The position numbers and the translations under genes were made by a program. Positions 1 through 9,546 of a stretch of 64,000 nt of DNA are shown here, piece after piece. Position 1 is the first letter of the stretch; every line of letters begins with the position of its first letter. Below the pieces are notes generated by a model. The model was not told the DNA's origin and searched no databases. It worked only from the letters and a program-made list of their open reading frames with translations. Source of the DNA: Balneola sp. EhC07 (GTDB lineage: Bacteria; Bacteroidota; Rhodothermia; Balneolales; Balneolaceae); contig NZ_LXYG01000015.1 in NCBI RefSeq assembly GCF_001650905.1, forward strand, positions 132,724-196,723. Direction: 5' to 3'.

Positions 1-2415
1 ATAAAGTAAACCCCATTCTTCGCCGGTACCGGTTGGAGTGTTTATCTCATCATCAATTTTAAAATGGCTGAAAGAATATTTCTGTAGTCCTTTTTTCTGA
101 TTGACTTCATCATTGAAGTCATCATAATCTACCAGATCCTCTTCGGTAAACATGAAGTAAAGTTCCAATCCGGGATCTAACTCTGCAGCTACTGAATTTG
201 CTAATGAAACAGCAGTACTTGCAGAAATTGGTTCAAATGCTTTGAACTGAATATCAATATCTATCAGATTTCCACCTGAAACGGTAATCGAGTTCAAAGA
301 GCCATCACTATCAGGATCGTAAATTCCAATGGCGGAAGGTGTGTCATCAAAGCCATCTTTAATAAGATTAATTGAAAGAGGGAAATAAACTCCGTCTCGG
401 ACACCATTTAGAGTATATGTTCCTGTTGTGGTATCTGCAAGAGTTGCCTTAGCAATTGTAAAGCCAGGCCCTTCAGAGTCGCTCTCATTTTTATTTTCCA
501 CAAACGGGTTTGAAGTAAATAACGCAACCATTACTCCCTCATATTCATTTTCAACAGTCTTGGCCGGTGCATCAGTATTTGTATTAATAGAACCTGAAAC
601 AGATTGATTTACTGAGCTAGATGAAGTTGTATAATTGAATACATAAGGTCTTTCGAGAACTCCACCTGCAGTATTTTCGGCTTTACTTACTAACCATGTA
701 TAGTCAGTATCAGCGGAGTGAAGTACCTTAAAGTTGAGAGTTCTGCCCACATCCGTTAAAGTAAAATCTACAACCTCAATTGAATCAAGAGGGAATGGTA
801 TTATTTCGAGCCCATCCCCGAAAAACCCATATTCATTTAGTTTTACGGGTGCGTCAAAGGTAATACTAACAGTTGAAGTGTCGCTACTGACTGCAACATC
901 GCCATCAGAGGGAGAGCTACTCACAACATTAAAGGAAGGTCCGTTTTCTACTTTATTTCCGGCTTTGTATAGAATGTCTCCGGTTGATATATCAATATAG
1001 AAAACAAGAGAATCTTCACCGAAACCGTCATGATCGTTAGTTTGTTTGAATTCAAAATTAAAATTCTGAGCTTCATACTCCACTCTCCAATGTGTAGGAG
1101 CCGAAGTAGTATTATCTAAAGGATATTCCCAATATGCTTGAGCAGCAACAAATTCAACGCTGGCAAAAGTGGCATTACCCGCTTCCTGTCTGAACTGAGC
1201 ACCACCATTCATTTCAGCTATAGCAGCCACAGAATCACTATCTATCATATTTTCAGGTAAAGAGTTTACCGTACTGATTGAAACGGGTATATCGAGTTCG
1301 TCAGATGCAACGGTTTCAATTAATTGTGCTCCGAATGGAGAGATTCCCACTAAATGAACAGAGTCTTTTACAGAATCGTAAAAGAACATACTCCAGATTA
1401 TGCTTTTTCCTTTTTCAGGATCAAAAAATGGATTCTGGTGATCATCTAAAGAAGCAGTTACCGGAATTCCTTTGAAAAGTTGTTTTGGCTGAGGGTTATC
1501 AAAAGAATCAAAAACTAAGGGTATTTCTGCGATTCCTGCTTTAGCTTCTACATCGCCACTAAAATTCAAACTGGAAGTTCGATTGTAAGCTTCTCCAAAA
1601 GTAAACGGTTCAAAAAGCAACTTCCTCAGATCGATGTTATGTAGGGTGTCAGTTGGTACATCAGTACTATTAACTTTGACAGTATCCAACGAGTAGTCTT
1701 CATTCGGATCGTGAATAAATAGCTCCGGAAATCCTTCTTGCTCTTGTTCAATAGAAAAGATATTAAGGCCAAATGCGAAAAAATCTCCTTCTCTGATACC
1801 GTCAATAGAATATTCTCCTGTTTCCGGATTTACGAATGCTATGTGAGCTGCATCTAATGGATCATTTTCATCCTCTTCATTCGGCTCTTCTTCAGTTCCT
1901 TCAAAATCTAAACCGATATCCAGAGTTTCTTCGCTTAGAATAACCGTTAATCCTCCTAAATGATCTGCTGAAGAATTAGCTTTCAATTTTGACATTTCTT
2001 CTTCTGTTATTTTACCATTTACAACAAACTCACCTGCAGTAGGATTAGTAGTAAATCTGAACAGATAGGGCGCTCCAAGTTTATCTCCATCTTTTGCGTG
2101 CGCATCCAGTACAATAAAGGTGAAGTCTGTATTGTCAGCAAGACCTCCATCAATGATCATGGATAAAGAATCCTCACTTAGTCTCAACTGGTTTATTTGA
2201 ATTGAATCAAAAGGAAGGATTAGAAAAGGAATTTGAAATCCTTCTGTAAAAGAGCTGTCATTGAAAGCGATCTTTTTGTTGAAAGTGATCATGATCGAAT
2301 CCTGATCAACATCTTCAGCTCCGTGGGCGGGGCTGGTACTTGTTACAAATAAGTTTTGAGCTGAAAGACTTGTTCCAATTCCAATAAAAAGGAAAAATAG
2401 TATCAGTTTTTTCAT
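1..2415 (-). CDS. Secreted Ig-like (Big_5-type) multidomain protein, C-terminus beyond left edge
   Basis: The minus-strand frame starting with ATG at 2415 stays open to base 1 (805 codons, no stop), so the C-terminus lies outside the window. The N-terminus is a signal peptide of about 20 residues (MKKLILFFLFIGIGTSLSAQ). Two segments have the form of bacterial Ig-like Big_5 repeats, with 'TSTSPAHGAEDVDQDSIMI' near residue 27 and 'SSPSDGDVAVSSDTSTVSI' near residue 500, each followed by a 'TFNKK' or 'TFDAP' strand. Between them are carboxypeptidase-regulatory-like stretches ending in 'YSIDGIREGDF' and 'YTLNGVRDGVYF'. The protein is acidic and rich in Asp, Glu, Ser and Thr, as expected for an extracellular or surface protein. 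It probably has a structural or adhesive role; no catalytic motif was seen. It is transcribed divergently from pgk. Confidence 0.8.
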   Translation of the reverse strand, partial: MKKLILFFLFIGIGTSLSAQNLFVTSTSPAHGAEDVDQDSIMITFNKKIAFNDSSFTEGFQIPFLILPFDSIQINQLRLSEDSLSMIIDGGLADNTDFTFIVLDAHAKDGDKLGAPYLFRFTTNPTAGEFVVNGKITEEEMSKLKANSSADHLGGLTVILSEETLDIGLDFEGTEEEPNEEDENDPLDAAHIAFVNPETGEYSIDGIREGDFFAFGLNIFSIEQEQEGFPELFIHDPNEDYSLDTVKVNSTDVPTDTLHNIDLRKLLFEPFTFGEAYNRTSSLNFSGDVEAKAGIAEIPLVFDSFDNPQPKQLFKGIPVTASLDDHQNPFFDPEKGKSIIWSMFFYDSVKDSVHLVGISPFGAQLIETVASDELDIPVSISTVNSLPENMIDSDSVAAIAEMNGGAQFRQEAGNATFASVEFVAAQAYWEYPLDNTTSAPTHWRVEYEAQNFNFEFKQTNDHDGFGEDSLVFYIDISTGDILYKAGNKVENGPSFNVVSSSPSDGDVAVSSDTSTVSITFDAPVKLNEYGFFGDGLEIIPFPLDSIEVVDFTLTDVGRTLNFKVLHSADTDYTWLVSKAENTAGGVLERPYVFNYTTSSSSVNQSVSGSINTNTDAPAKTVENEYEGVMVALFTSNPFVENKNESDSEGPGFTIAKATLADTTTGTYTLNGVRDGVYFPLSINLIKDGFDDTPSAIGIYDPDSDGSLNSITVSGGNLIDIDIQFKAFEPISASTAVSLANSVAAELDPGLELYFMFTEEDLVDYDDFNDEVNQKKGLQKYSFSHFKIDDEINTPTGTGEEWGLLY

Positions 2416-2529
2416 TTGATCTCCATAAGTTTGATTTATTAACTAAAATAAAACACAAAGAACAATACAACTGTGTATTTTACCCCGAAGTTGTCGCTGA
2501 TGAGTAAAGTGTACAATTGAGTTATTGAA

Positions 2530-2549
2530 TCTTATTTAATCAAATAAGA
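2530..2549. promoter_or_regulatory. Perfect palindrome in the divergent pgk promoter region
   Basis: TCTTATTT and AAATAAGA form an exact 8-bp inverted repeat around AATC. It lies 30 bases before the pgk start in the 164-base gap between two divergent genes. It has no T-tail and sits upstream of both genes, so an operator or a 5'-UTR hairpin is more likely than a terminator. The binding factor is unknown. Confidence 0.3.
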
Positions 2550-2579
2550 CAGTTAAAAACAACATTCCTTACAAAAAAA

Positions 2580-3773
2580 ATGAAAAAACTTACCCTTACC
2601 GATATTCAAGTAAAAGATAAAAAAGTACTTATGCGCGTTGATTTTAACGTGCCTTTGAAAGATGGAGTGATCACAGATGACAATCGGATAGTACAGGCTT
2701 TACCATCAATAAATTATGTAGTAGAACATGGCGGTTTATTGATATTAACAAGTCATTTAGGACGTCCTGATGGTAAACCAAATGCTGAGTTTTCATTAAA
2801 AGCTGTTGCGGATCATTTGGCTTCATTGGTTGATGCTAAAGTTCATTTTGCTACTGATTGCATCGGAGATGAAGCTAAAAAGGTAATAGAACAAGCTAAT
2901 TTTGGTGAGATCGTTTTACTCGAAAATGTTCGATTCCATAAAGAAGAAACTGATAACGATGAGATCTTTAGTGGTCAATTAGCCAGCCATGCTGATATTT
3001 TTGTAAATGATGCATTTGGAAGTTCTCACAGAGCACATGCTTCTGTAGCAGGGGTAACTCAGTTTATGGAGCAGTCTGCTTCGGGTTTTTTACTGGAAAA
3101 AGAGATCAAATATTTAAGTGAAAGCGTAAACAATCCCGATAGACCTTTTGTGGCAATTTTAGGTGGAGCTAAAGTTTCTGATAAGATCGGAGTGATCGAA
3201 AATCTTCTGAACAAAGTAGATACCATTATTATTGGCGGGGGAATGACGTACACATTTTATAAAGCGTTAGGTTTGCCAATTGGTAATTCTTTGTTAGAGG
3301 AAGACAAAATCGAACTGGCTAAAGAATTGATCCAAAAAGCTAAAACAGCAGGTGTTAAATTAATGTTGCCGATGGACTCAGTAGTAGCCAAAGAATTTGA
3401 CAATGATGCCGAACATAAAGTTGTAAATGACAATGGGATAGAAGATGGTTGGATGGCACTTGATATTGGCCCACAGTCAGCTATTTCGTATGGTAATGTG
3501 ATCAAGATGGCGAAAACGGTACTTTGGAATGGACCGATGGGTGTTTTTGAAATGAGTAATTTTGCGGATGGTACATTTGCCGTTGCAGAATCGCTTGCTG
3601 AGGCTACAAAGTTTGGAGCAACAACGATCATAGGTGGGGGAGACTCAGCTGCCGCTATTAAAAAATCCGGATTGAATGATCAGGTTTCTCATGTATCAAC
3701 CGGAGGTGGAGCCAGTTTAGAGTATCTGGAAGGTAAGGAACTTCCGGGTGTTAGTTCGTTGACTGATAATTAA
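2580..3773 (+). CDS. pgk: Phosphoglycerate kinase
   Basis: This cytoplasmic glycolytic enzyme transfers phosphate between 1,3-bisphosphoglycerate and ADP. Its 397 residues match the usual bacterial length. Visible family motifs are VDFNVP at residues 20-25, TSHLGRP near 57-63, the substrate-binding [13 protein letters not shown] segment, [15 protein letters not shown], and the nucleotide-site motifs GGGDSAAA and [20 protein letters not shown] at the C-terminus. The ATG follows an A-run with no Shine-Dalgarno sequence, which is normal in Bacteroidota-like genomes. It stands alone on its transcript or leads into the next + strand gene 44 bases downstream. Confidence 0.97.
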   Translation: MKKLTLTDIQVKDKKVLMRVDFNVPLKDGVITDDNRIVQALPSINYVVEHGGLLILTSHLGRPDGKPNAEFSLKAVADHLASLVDAKVHFATDCIGDEAKKVIEQANFGEIVLLENVRFHKEETDNDEIFSGQLASHADIFVNDAFGSSHRAHASVAGVTQFMEQSASGFLLEKEIKYLSESVNNPDRPFVAILGGAKVSDKIGVIENLLNKVDTIIIGGGMTYTFYKALGLPIGNSLLEEDKIELAKELIQKAKTAGVKLMLPMDSVVAKEFDNDAEHKVVNDNGIEDGWMALDIGPQSAISYGNVIKMAKTVLWNGPMGVFEMSNFADGTFAVAESLAEATKFGATTIIGGGDSAAAIKKSGLNDQVSHVSTGGGASLEYLEGKELPGVSSLTDN

Positions 3774-3817
3774 TAATCAAGTAATTTATTATTAATTATT
3801 TAAAAACTAGTGCCCTA

Positions 3818-5812
3818 ATGAAAACACGTATCAATTTTATATTTCTTTTTCTTTTAATCTCCGGAGTTTTGGTTGCGCAACCTAAAAAGTTTGGAAAAGT
3901 TTCAGCTACTGAGCTAACCCAGAAATTTAGCGCAGCAGATTCAAATTTTAATGCGGTTGTTTTATTTGATTACGGTCAGTATTCAATTGAAAAAGATTTC
4001 GTTTATACAGTTGAAAGACATAAAAGAATTAAAATTTTAAATGAAAACGGATTAGGAGAAGCTAGTTTTAGGTTTGTATATAATCCAACCAGGGACTATG
4101 ATCAAAAATTAGATAAAGTTGAAGCCTTTACATTCAATCTTAATTCTAAACGTAAAGTAGATAGAATTAAATTCGACGATAAAAATTTGATTGTTCAGGA
4201 TATGGAAGGTGGTTTTAAAAGCGTTTCTTTTACGATGCCACAAGCTAAGGCCGGTACAATTATAGACATTCGTTACATACTTGAATTAGGAAGCGCCGGA
4301 CAGCTTCCGAACTGGTATTTTGATGATAGCATACCTGTTAAATGGAGCGAATTAGTTGCTGAAATTCCTAATTTCCACAGGTTTGATATAATATCCCGGA
4401 TATCAAGCAAACTAGATATAAACGAAGCTAAACCTACTGAAATTGGGATCAGATATGAATACAAGCCAGAAAATACGAATTACGTAACAAAGAAATTAAG
4501 AATGTCTTCTCCTGCACAGAAATTCAGATGGGCTATGAAAGATGTTCCTCCTATAATTTCGGAACCATATTTAAGTTCTTATGAAAACTACAGGTCTTAT
4601 ATTTTACTTCAATTTACGGGAATTGATATTCCAAATTATAGTATTAAAGAAGATTATACTAGTTCATGGCAGGAAGTAAGTAATACATTACTCGAAGATG
4701 AAGATTATGGCGGACGTTTAAATACAGGGAATTGGGTAATACCTGTTTTAGAAAATATTGGTGATTTTGAATCAAAAAAACATCAATTAGAGAGTATTTT
4801 TAGTTATGTAAATTCTTTCAACTGGAATGGTTCGAATAGAATTTACACAACAAAAAATCTACAAGATGTAAATAAGGATAAGAGTGGTAACTCTGTAGAA
4901 CTAAATCTTTTGTTGGTTCTTTTATTAAGGGAAGCAGGGTTTAATGCCGATCCATTAATTCTTAGTACAAGAAGCAATGGGCGAATTATTAAAGGCTTTA
5001 TACTCCCCGATCAGTTCAATAAAACTATTGCGGTAGTAAATTTAAACGAAGAAAAATATTTTCTTGATGCTACAAGTGAATTTAAAACTACAATGCTTAG
5101 CCGAGAAAATTTAAATGAAGCAGGCTTACGGGTAAAAGAGTTTAATGCAGTTTGGGAACCTCTTGTCAATTCAGACATAAGTAAAACAGAAGTTGATGTA
5201 GATTATAAACTGAAAGACGATAGTTCAGTACAGGGCTCAATAAATCTAATTTTAGAAGGAGAGGACGCCTTATACTTTAAAAAGTCATTTTATCAAGATT
5301 CTGTGGCTCTATTAAAAGAATATTTGGGTTTTGAAGGAAGAGATTTGGTTATAGAGGAAACCAATTTCGAGGGTGGTACTTTTTATAAACCGACAATTAA
5401 TTTCTCTGCTGATTTTAATGTTACAGCCTTACCAAATGAAAGCAACAAAGAAAGTATTTATATTGATCCAGCATCTTTTCAATTTCTAGGATTAGAAGAA
5501 CTGACTAATAGTTATCGAGTTTCACCTATCGAATTCCCATCAAAATTTATTCGCAAAATTGATTTTAGAATTGAGTTACCAGAGGGGTATCAAGTTGATG
5601 GATTGCCCGATGACACAACAATTGTTGTACCGGATAAAATTTTCAATTATGTGGAATATTATGGTGAAAGAGAGAATGTAGTAATCGTTGAAAAGAATTT
5701 AGTGGGCTTGGATAATCAATTACCTCGTGATTCTTATCCTACTGTAAAGTCAATTTTCTCTATTATTTCTAAACCACCGAAAACAATAGTAATTAAAAAA
5801 GTTGGTGAATAA
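3818..5812 (+). CDS. Secreted DUF3857/transglutaminase-like protein, catalytic Cys replaced (pair 1, gene A)
   Basis: The protein has 664 residues and a signal peptide (MKTRINFIFLFLLISGVLVAQ). The N-terminal half resembles DUF3857 (VERHKRIKILNENG; FTMPQAKAGTIIDIRY) and the middle resembles a transglutaminase-like fold. Aligned by eye with its neighbour, the catalytic Cys is Ser359 (SGNSVELN), the His is Lys402 (DQFNKTIA), and Asp417 is kept (FLDAT). A cysteine-protease or transglutaminase activity is therefore unlikely. The C-terminus is beta-rich. It overlaps the following gene by 11 bases and is paralogous to the gene at 9547-11502. I infer an exported pseudo-enzyme or scaffold; its substrate is unknown. 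Confidence 0.85.
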   Translation: MKTRINFIFLFLLISGVLVAQPKKFGKVSATELTQKFSAADSNFNAVVLFDYGQYSIEKDFVYTVERHKRIKILNENGLGEASFRFVYNPTRDYDQKLDKVEAFTFNLNSKRKVDRIKFDDKNLIVQDMEGGFKSVSFTMPQAKAGTIIDIRYILELGSAGQLPNWYFDDSIPVKWSELVAEIPNFHRFDIISRISSKLDINEAKPTEIGIRYEYKPENTNYVTKKLRMSSPAQKFRWAMKDVPPIISEPYLSSYENYRSYILLQFTGIDIPNYSIKEDYTSSWQEVSNTLLEDEDYGGRLNTGNWVIPVLENIGDFESKKHQLESIFSYVNSFNWNGSNRIYTTKNLQDVNKDKSGNSVELNLLLVLLLREAGFNADPLILSTRSNGRIIKGFILPDQFNKTIAVVNLNEEKYFLDATSEFKTTMLSRENLNEAGLRVKEFNAVWEPLVNSDISKTEVDVDYKLKDDSSVQGSINLILEGEDALYFKKSFYQDSVALLKEYLGFEGRDLVIEETNFEGGTFYKPTINFSADFNVTALPNESNKESIYIDPASFQFLGLEELTNSYRVSPIEFPSKFIRKIDFRIELPEGYQVDGLPDDTTIVVPDKIFNYVEYYGERENVVIVEKNLVGLDNQLPRDSYPTVKSIFSIISKPPKTIVIKKVGE

Positions 5813-7715
5813 GTCCGCAATATTCATTTCAATACTTTTTCTGGTAACATGCTCTTCGAATCATGGGATGACGGAAAAAGTTTACGATAGTCAGTATATC
5901 AATGAATTGAATAAAAGAGTTGGCGCATTTCAGGAAGAAGATTTTTTTGTAAATAACTCTGAAACTGAAATTAAAATAAAAGCTGACGATAAGGTTACAA
6001 AAACTGTCAGGAAAGAAATAGTAGTACTTAATGAAAATGGTAGAAGAGAGTCTGAGCTAGTTTTATTTTATGATTCATTTATTAAAATAGAAGAAATTAA
6101 AGCAAGTATTTATTCAGTTGATGGAGTGAAGATCAAAGATATTGATGCTGATGATATACGAGACTTACCAATATTAGAATCTGCATCCTCTTTTGGTGAC
6201 AGTAGAATTAAATATATCTCTTTTAATCATAACAAATATCCTTACATAATTGCATATGAGTATGAAGAGAGCAGTACTAATTTTCTTTATAAATTAAACT
6301 GGGTTCCTGAAGAACAAAACATTTATACAAATTCTGTTTCTTTAAGGCTTGAATACCCGAAAGGATTAAAAGTTAATATCAAGGATTTGACTAAAAGTTT
6401 TAACCTGAATGAATTTGAGACAAAAAAATCAGAAATTCTTGAATGGAAAAAATCTAAGGGTATTAAAAACAGAGCATTAGGTGAAGGATTAGAAAGGGTA
6501 CTGATTCAGCCTCTAAAATTTAGTGTATCAAACAATAAGGGGAGTTTTAAAGATTGGGAGAGTTTTGGACACTGGTATCATACATTAAACCAGGGACGAC
6601 AAGAACTAAGCGATGAAAAAAAGAAAGAACTAGATAAAATACTTGCAAAAGCTAAAACTCGATCAGAAAAAATAGAAACAATTTATAATCACCTTCAAGA
6701 GAATTCCAGATATATAAGTATTCAATTGGGAATTGGTGGATGGCAGACTTTTCCGGCTAGCTTTGTAGAAAAAAATGGGTATGGAGATTGTAAAGCTTTA
6801 ACCAATTTTACTTTTGCTATGTATGAGTATGCGGGTATTGAAGCATATCCTGTTTTGATCAATAGTGGATTGGATGTAGAACCACTTATTGAGGACTTTC
6901 CAAGCAATCAATTTAATCATGTAATTTTATATCTCCCTAATAAAGGGGATGAGATATGGCTCGAATGTACAAGCCAAATAATGCCTTTCAATTATATAAC
7001 ATCTTATAATGCAAATAGATATGGTTTAAAGATTACAAATGAAGGTGGAGAGCTAATTAAAACACCATCTTTAACTTCTGAAACGAACTATGTTTTTTCA
7101 TCTACTTTTGTATCCTTAGAAGAAAGTAACAATGCTGTAATACAAAGAAATATTAGTAAAGCCAGTGGAGAATACTTAGAGAAATATTATTTCGGTTTTG
7201 CTAATAAAACAGAACAGCAAAAAGTAGGTTGGCTCAATGAAAATTTTAAAATTAAGGCCGATCGTTATTTTTCTATTGAAACATCTGCTATTGATAGAAA
7301 AGAAAACCCTGTTTCATTTTCTTATTCAATAACTACTGACGATTATTTCAGGAAATCGGGGGACAGGATATTTTTTTCAACCTATCAGTTTAAAGAACCG
7401 GGGGCATATAATGAACATACTAAAGTAATTTATTACCCCTCCAAAGAAGTTGATTCTATCTCTGTAAAAATACCAGTGGGTTATAAAATTGAAGTTCTCC
7501 CTAAGGACACTAGCATCAGTAACCGGTTCGTAGATTATTCTTTACACATAAAAGTTGATACAAAGAAAAATATTTTATCCATTATTAGAACTTTTATTCT
7601 AAAAAAAGAAATACAGAGTAAATTCGAAATAGAAGAACTTCAAGCTTCTTTAAAGCGAATAGATGTATTAGATGAAAAGGATATAATATTTAAAAAATTG
7701 ATCGATCAGGATTAA
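5802..7715 (+). CDS. DUF3857/transglutaminase-like lipoprotein, Cys-His-Glu triad (pair 1, gene B)
   Basis: The protein has 637 residues and a lipobox ending LVTC near residue 18, so it is a probable lipoprotein. It has an N-terminal DUF3857-like region and then a transglutaminase-like core with Cys330 (YGDCKALTNF), His373 (NQFNHVIL) and Glu388 (WLECTS) where Asp is usual. The start used is TTG at 5802, which aligns with the ATG of the paralogue at 11492; GTG at 5805 is the alternative. It overlaps gene A by 11 bases, so translational coupling is likely. It may act as a protease, amidase or transglutaminase in the periplasm or at the outer membrane; the substrate is unknown. Confidence 0.85.
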   Translation: MVNKSAIFISILFLVTCSSNHGMTEKVYDSQYINELNKRVGAFQEEDFFVNNSETEIKIKADDKVTKTVRKEIVVLNENGRRESELVLFYDSFIKIEEIKASIYSVDGVKIKDIDADDIRDLPILESASSFGDSRIKYISFNHNKYPYIIAYEYEESSTNFLYKLNWVPEEQNIYTNSVSLRLEYPKGLKVNIKDLTKSFNLNEFETKKSEILEWKKSKGIKNRALGEGLERVLIQPLKFSVSNNKGSFKDWESFGHWYHTLNQGRQELSDEKKKELDKILAKAKTRSEKIETIYNHLQENSRYISIQLGIGGWQTFPASFVEKNGYGDCKALTNFTFAMYEYAGIEAYPVLINSGLDVEPLIEDFPSNQFNHVILYLPNKGDEIWLECTSQIMPFNYITSYNANRYGLKITNEGGELIKTPSLTSETNYVFSSTFVSLEESNNAVIQRNISKASGEYLEKYYFGFANKTEQQKVGWLNENFKIKADRYFSIETSAIDRKENPVSFSYSITTDDYFRKSGDRIFFSTYQFKEPGAYNEHTKVIYYPSKEVDSISVKIPVGYKIEVLPKDTSISNRFVDYSLHIKVDTKKNILSIIRTFILKKEIQSKFEIEELQASLKRIDVLDEKDIIFKKLIDQD

Positions 7716-7729
7716 CCAAGGAATTTAAA

Positions 7730-8662
7730 TCACTCCCCAAAAATCTGATTTAGGTATTCGGCCATACGGTAGCCAGAAAGTGCCATTCTCTTTTGAGCGA
7801 TCTTATAGGCCATTTCTTTGTATTCCTGAGAAGGCTGTTCATCTTGTTTCAGATCTTCCGGATATACTTTTTCCATTGTGATCTCTTTTCCTTCCTTATT
7901 CCAAACTGTTGAATTCTGAAGATCTATTAAGACTTTAAATTCTGATTTTGGATGCTTTTTTTCGATCATTTCAGCATTGGCAAGATAGTAGTCGAAATCG
8001 TCAACATCATCATCTTTAGGGTTTGCTACATCTATGATTCCATCCCAGTACGCGTGTAAATTCCATGGCCAGCTGTCACCAAATCTGAAACTATTTCCGC
8101 CACGGTCCCCGTCAGGTGTATCTTCAGTCACGCGTGAAGTATTATGCAACGGCATATGAATATCACCAACTAAATGAAGAACCCATGCAATTTGAATAGC
8201 TTTTTCTTCTGCAGATACTTCAGAACTGTTGAGGGTTTCTCTGAATAAAGCGATACGCTCCACAATGTGCTCATCATCAACAAAGCCTTCTGCATCAACC
8301 GGACCGTCCTCTGTCTGCTTCCAGTAACTGCCAACATAATGCCACGGACCTTTATGGTATTTGTCATAACGAGCTTTTTCATCTCTGTCACGAACTACAT
8401 CAGGCCAATACGCAGCGTTCATAAAATAATATTTATCCGCATGTTCACTTTCCTCATCATAGAATTCCATCAGGTCAGAGTCCTCTGGTGCTTGCTTGAG
8501 GATAAACATAATATTCTCTTTAGCAACAGGAGTAAGATTATCCCAGGCAATAGCAGCAATTACACGATGACCGGTTGCATTCCAGGAAATACCCGATGTT
8601 GGATTTAACGTTAGCGTTAGAAGAAATGAGAGTGCGAGTGTAGAAGCTAGAATTTTTTTCAT
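7730..8662 (-). CDS. S1/P1-family zinc nuclease, secreted
   Basis: The protein has 310 residues with a signal peptide that probably ends just before Trp27, so the mature N-terminal Trp could bind zinc as in S1/P1 nucleases. Family motifs are WNATGHRVIAAIAWDNL at the N-terminus, WVLHLVGDIHMPLH, DRGGNSF, and NLHAYWD. These supply the His and Asp ligands of a trinuclear zinc site. The family cleaves single-stranded DNA or RNA and removes 3'-phosphates, often to scavenge phosphate or nucleosides. Together with the DinB-like gene it separates the two DUF3857 gene pairs and is read in the opposite direction. Confidence 0.92.
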   Translation of the reverse strand: MKKILASTLALSFLLTLTLNPTSGISWNATGHRVIAAIAWDNLTPVAKENIMFILKQAPEDSDLMEFYDEESEHADKYYFMNAAYWPDVVRDRDEKARYDKYHKGPWHYVGSYWKQTEDGPVDAEGFVDDEHIVERIALFRETLNSSEVSAEEKAIQIAWVLHLVGDIHMPLHNTSRVTEDTPDGDRGGNSFRFGDSWPWNLHAYWDGIIDVANPKDDDVDDFDYYLANAEMIEKKHPKSEFKVLIDLQNSTVWNKEGKEITMEKVYPEDLKQDEQPSQEYKEMAYKIAQKRMALSGYRMAEYLNQIFGE

Positions 8663-8740
8663 GAGCCTGATTTAATTTCAATTTCACTAAGGATACGAAA
8701 CAACCATTATCAAAACATTAAAAGAAGGCAAAAATTATAT

Positions 8741-8771
8741 AAAAAAAGCTCACTGTTTTCACAATGAGCTT
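8741..8771 (-). terminator. Rho-independent terminator of the DinB-like gene
   Basis: On the minus strand AAGCTCA pairs with TGAGCTT, with an inner TGT/ACA extension across one mismatch, followed directly by seven T residues. It lies 23 bases after the stop of the DinB-like gene. Confidence 0.8.
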
Positions 8772-8793
8772 AAAGGAATTGATCCAGAACTAA

Positions 8794-9384
8794 TTACATC
8801 GCATTCATTTCTGCCAATACTTCCTGCATCTGGAATGTGTGTCTCTGGCTGTGAGCGGCAATAATTAGCATGATCTGGTAGACATCTGCATCGCCGAAAG
8901 GAAGAGCCGTAACATGACCTCTGAGATCAGCATCTGTAGAGCTTAAGAACTCAACGAGTTTAGTTCTCGACTTTTCTAATTCTGATAACATTTCAGCTTT
9001 GGAAGACCATTTCCCTGAAGGCTCGAATGGTGGAGCTGTTTTAACTTTAGTCCCTCTGTTTGCCAGCATACCGATCAGCGCTCCATCCTGAGCGGAAAGA
9101 TCTTTCTCCGACATTGTTTCGTCATTAGCTAATGTTCCTTGTGCCATTCCAAAGAATGCTGTTTCAGTAAGCAGGATATGTTCTAAAGCATTCGAAACAG
9201 ACCAGCCGCCATCTTCAGGTTTATAGTTAAAAGACTCTTCCGGAAGATCTTTTACAGCTTCAACAATATTTGCATGCGTTGTTTCAAGATAATTGATAGC
9301 AAAATCTTTTTCGGCTTGACTTAACTGAGCCGTTAAAGGCATTGTTAAAACCCCAAATCCAATAATTAGTAGTAGTTTTTTCAT
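8794..9384 (-). CDS. DinB-like four-helix protein with signal peptide
   Basis: The protein has 196 residues: an N-terminal signal peptide (MKKLLLIIGFGVLTMPLTAQ), then a DinB/DfrA-like four-helix bundle. Likely metal-binding histidines are in NALEHILLTE and near the C-terminus in AAHSQRHTFQM, as the family requires. Many DinB-superfamily members are thiol S-transferases or hydrolases of unknown substrate; an exported form is common in Bacteroidota. Its minus-strand transcript ends at the hairpin just downstream, so it is separate from the S1/P1 gene. Confidence 0.85.
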   Translation of the reverse strand: MKKLLLIIGFGVLTMPLTAQLSQAEKDFAINYLETTHANIVEAVKDLPEESFNYKPEDGGWSVSNALEHILLTETAFFGMAQGTLANDETMSEKDLSAQDGALIGMLANRGTKVKTAPPFEPSGKWSSKAEMLSELEKSRTKLVEFLSSTDADLRGHVTALPFGDADVYQIMLIIAAHSQRHTFQMQEVLAEMNAM

Positions 9385-9546
9385 GATGCTCGAATTAGTT
9401 AATAGTTACCTGAGTAACAATTAACTATATAAAAAGGGGACAAACAAAAAAAGAGATAACTATGAACACAAAAAACTTAAAGAAAAACTGTAAATAATTA
9501 ATTATGTTCGCCTATCAACTAAAAAAATATGCTAACTACTCTTGTG

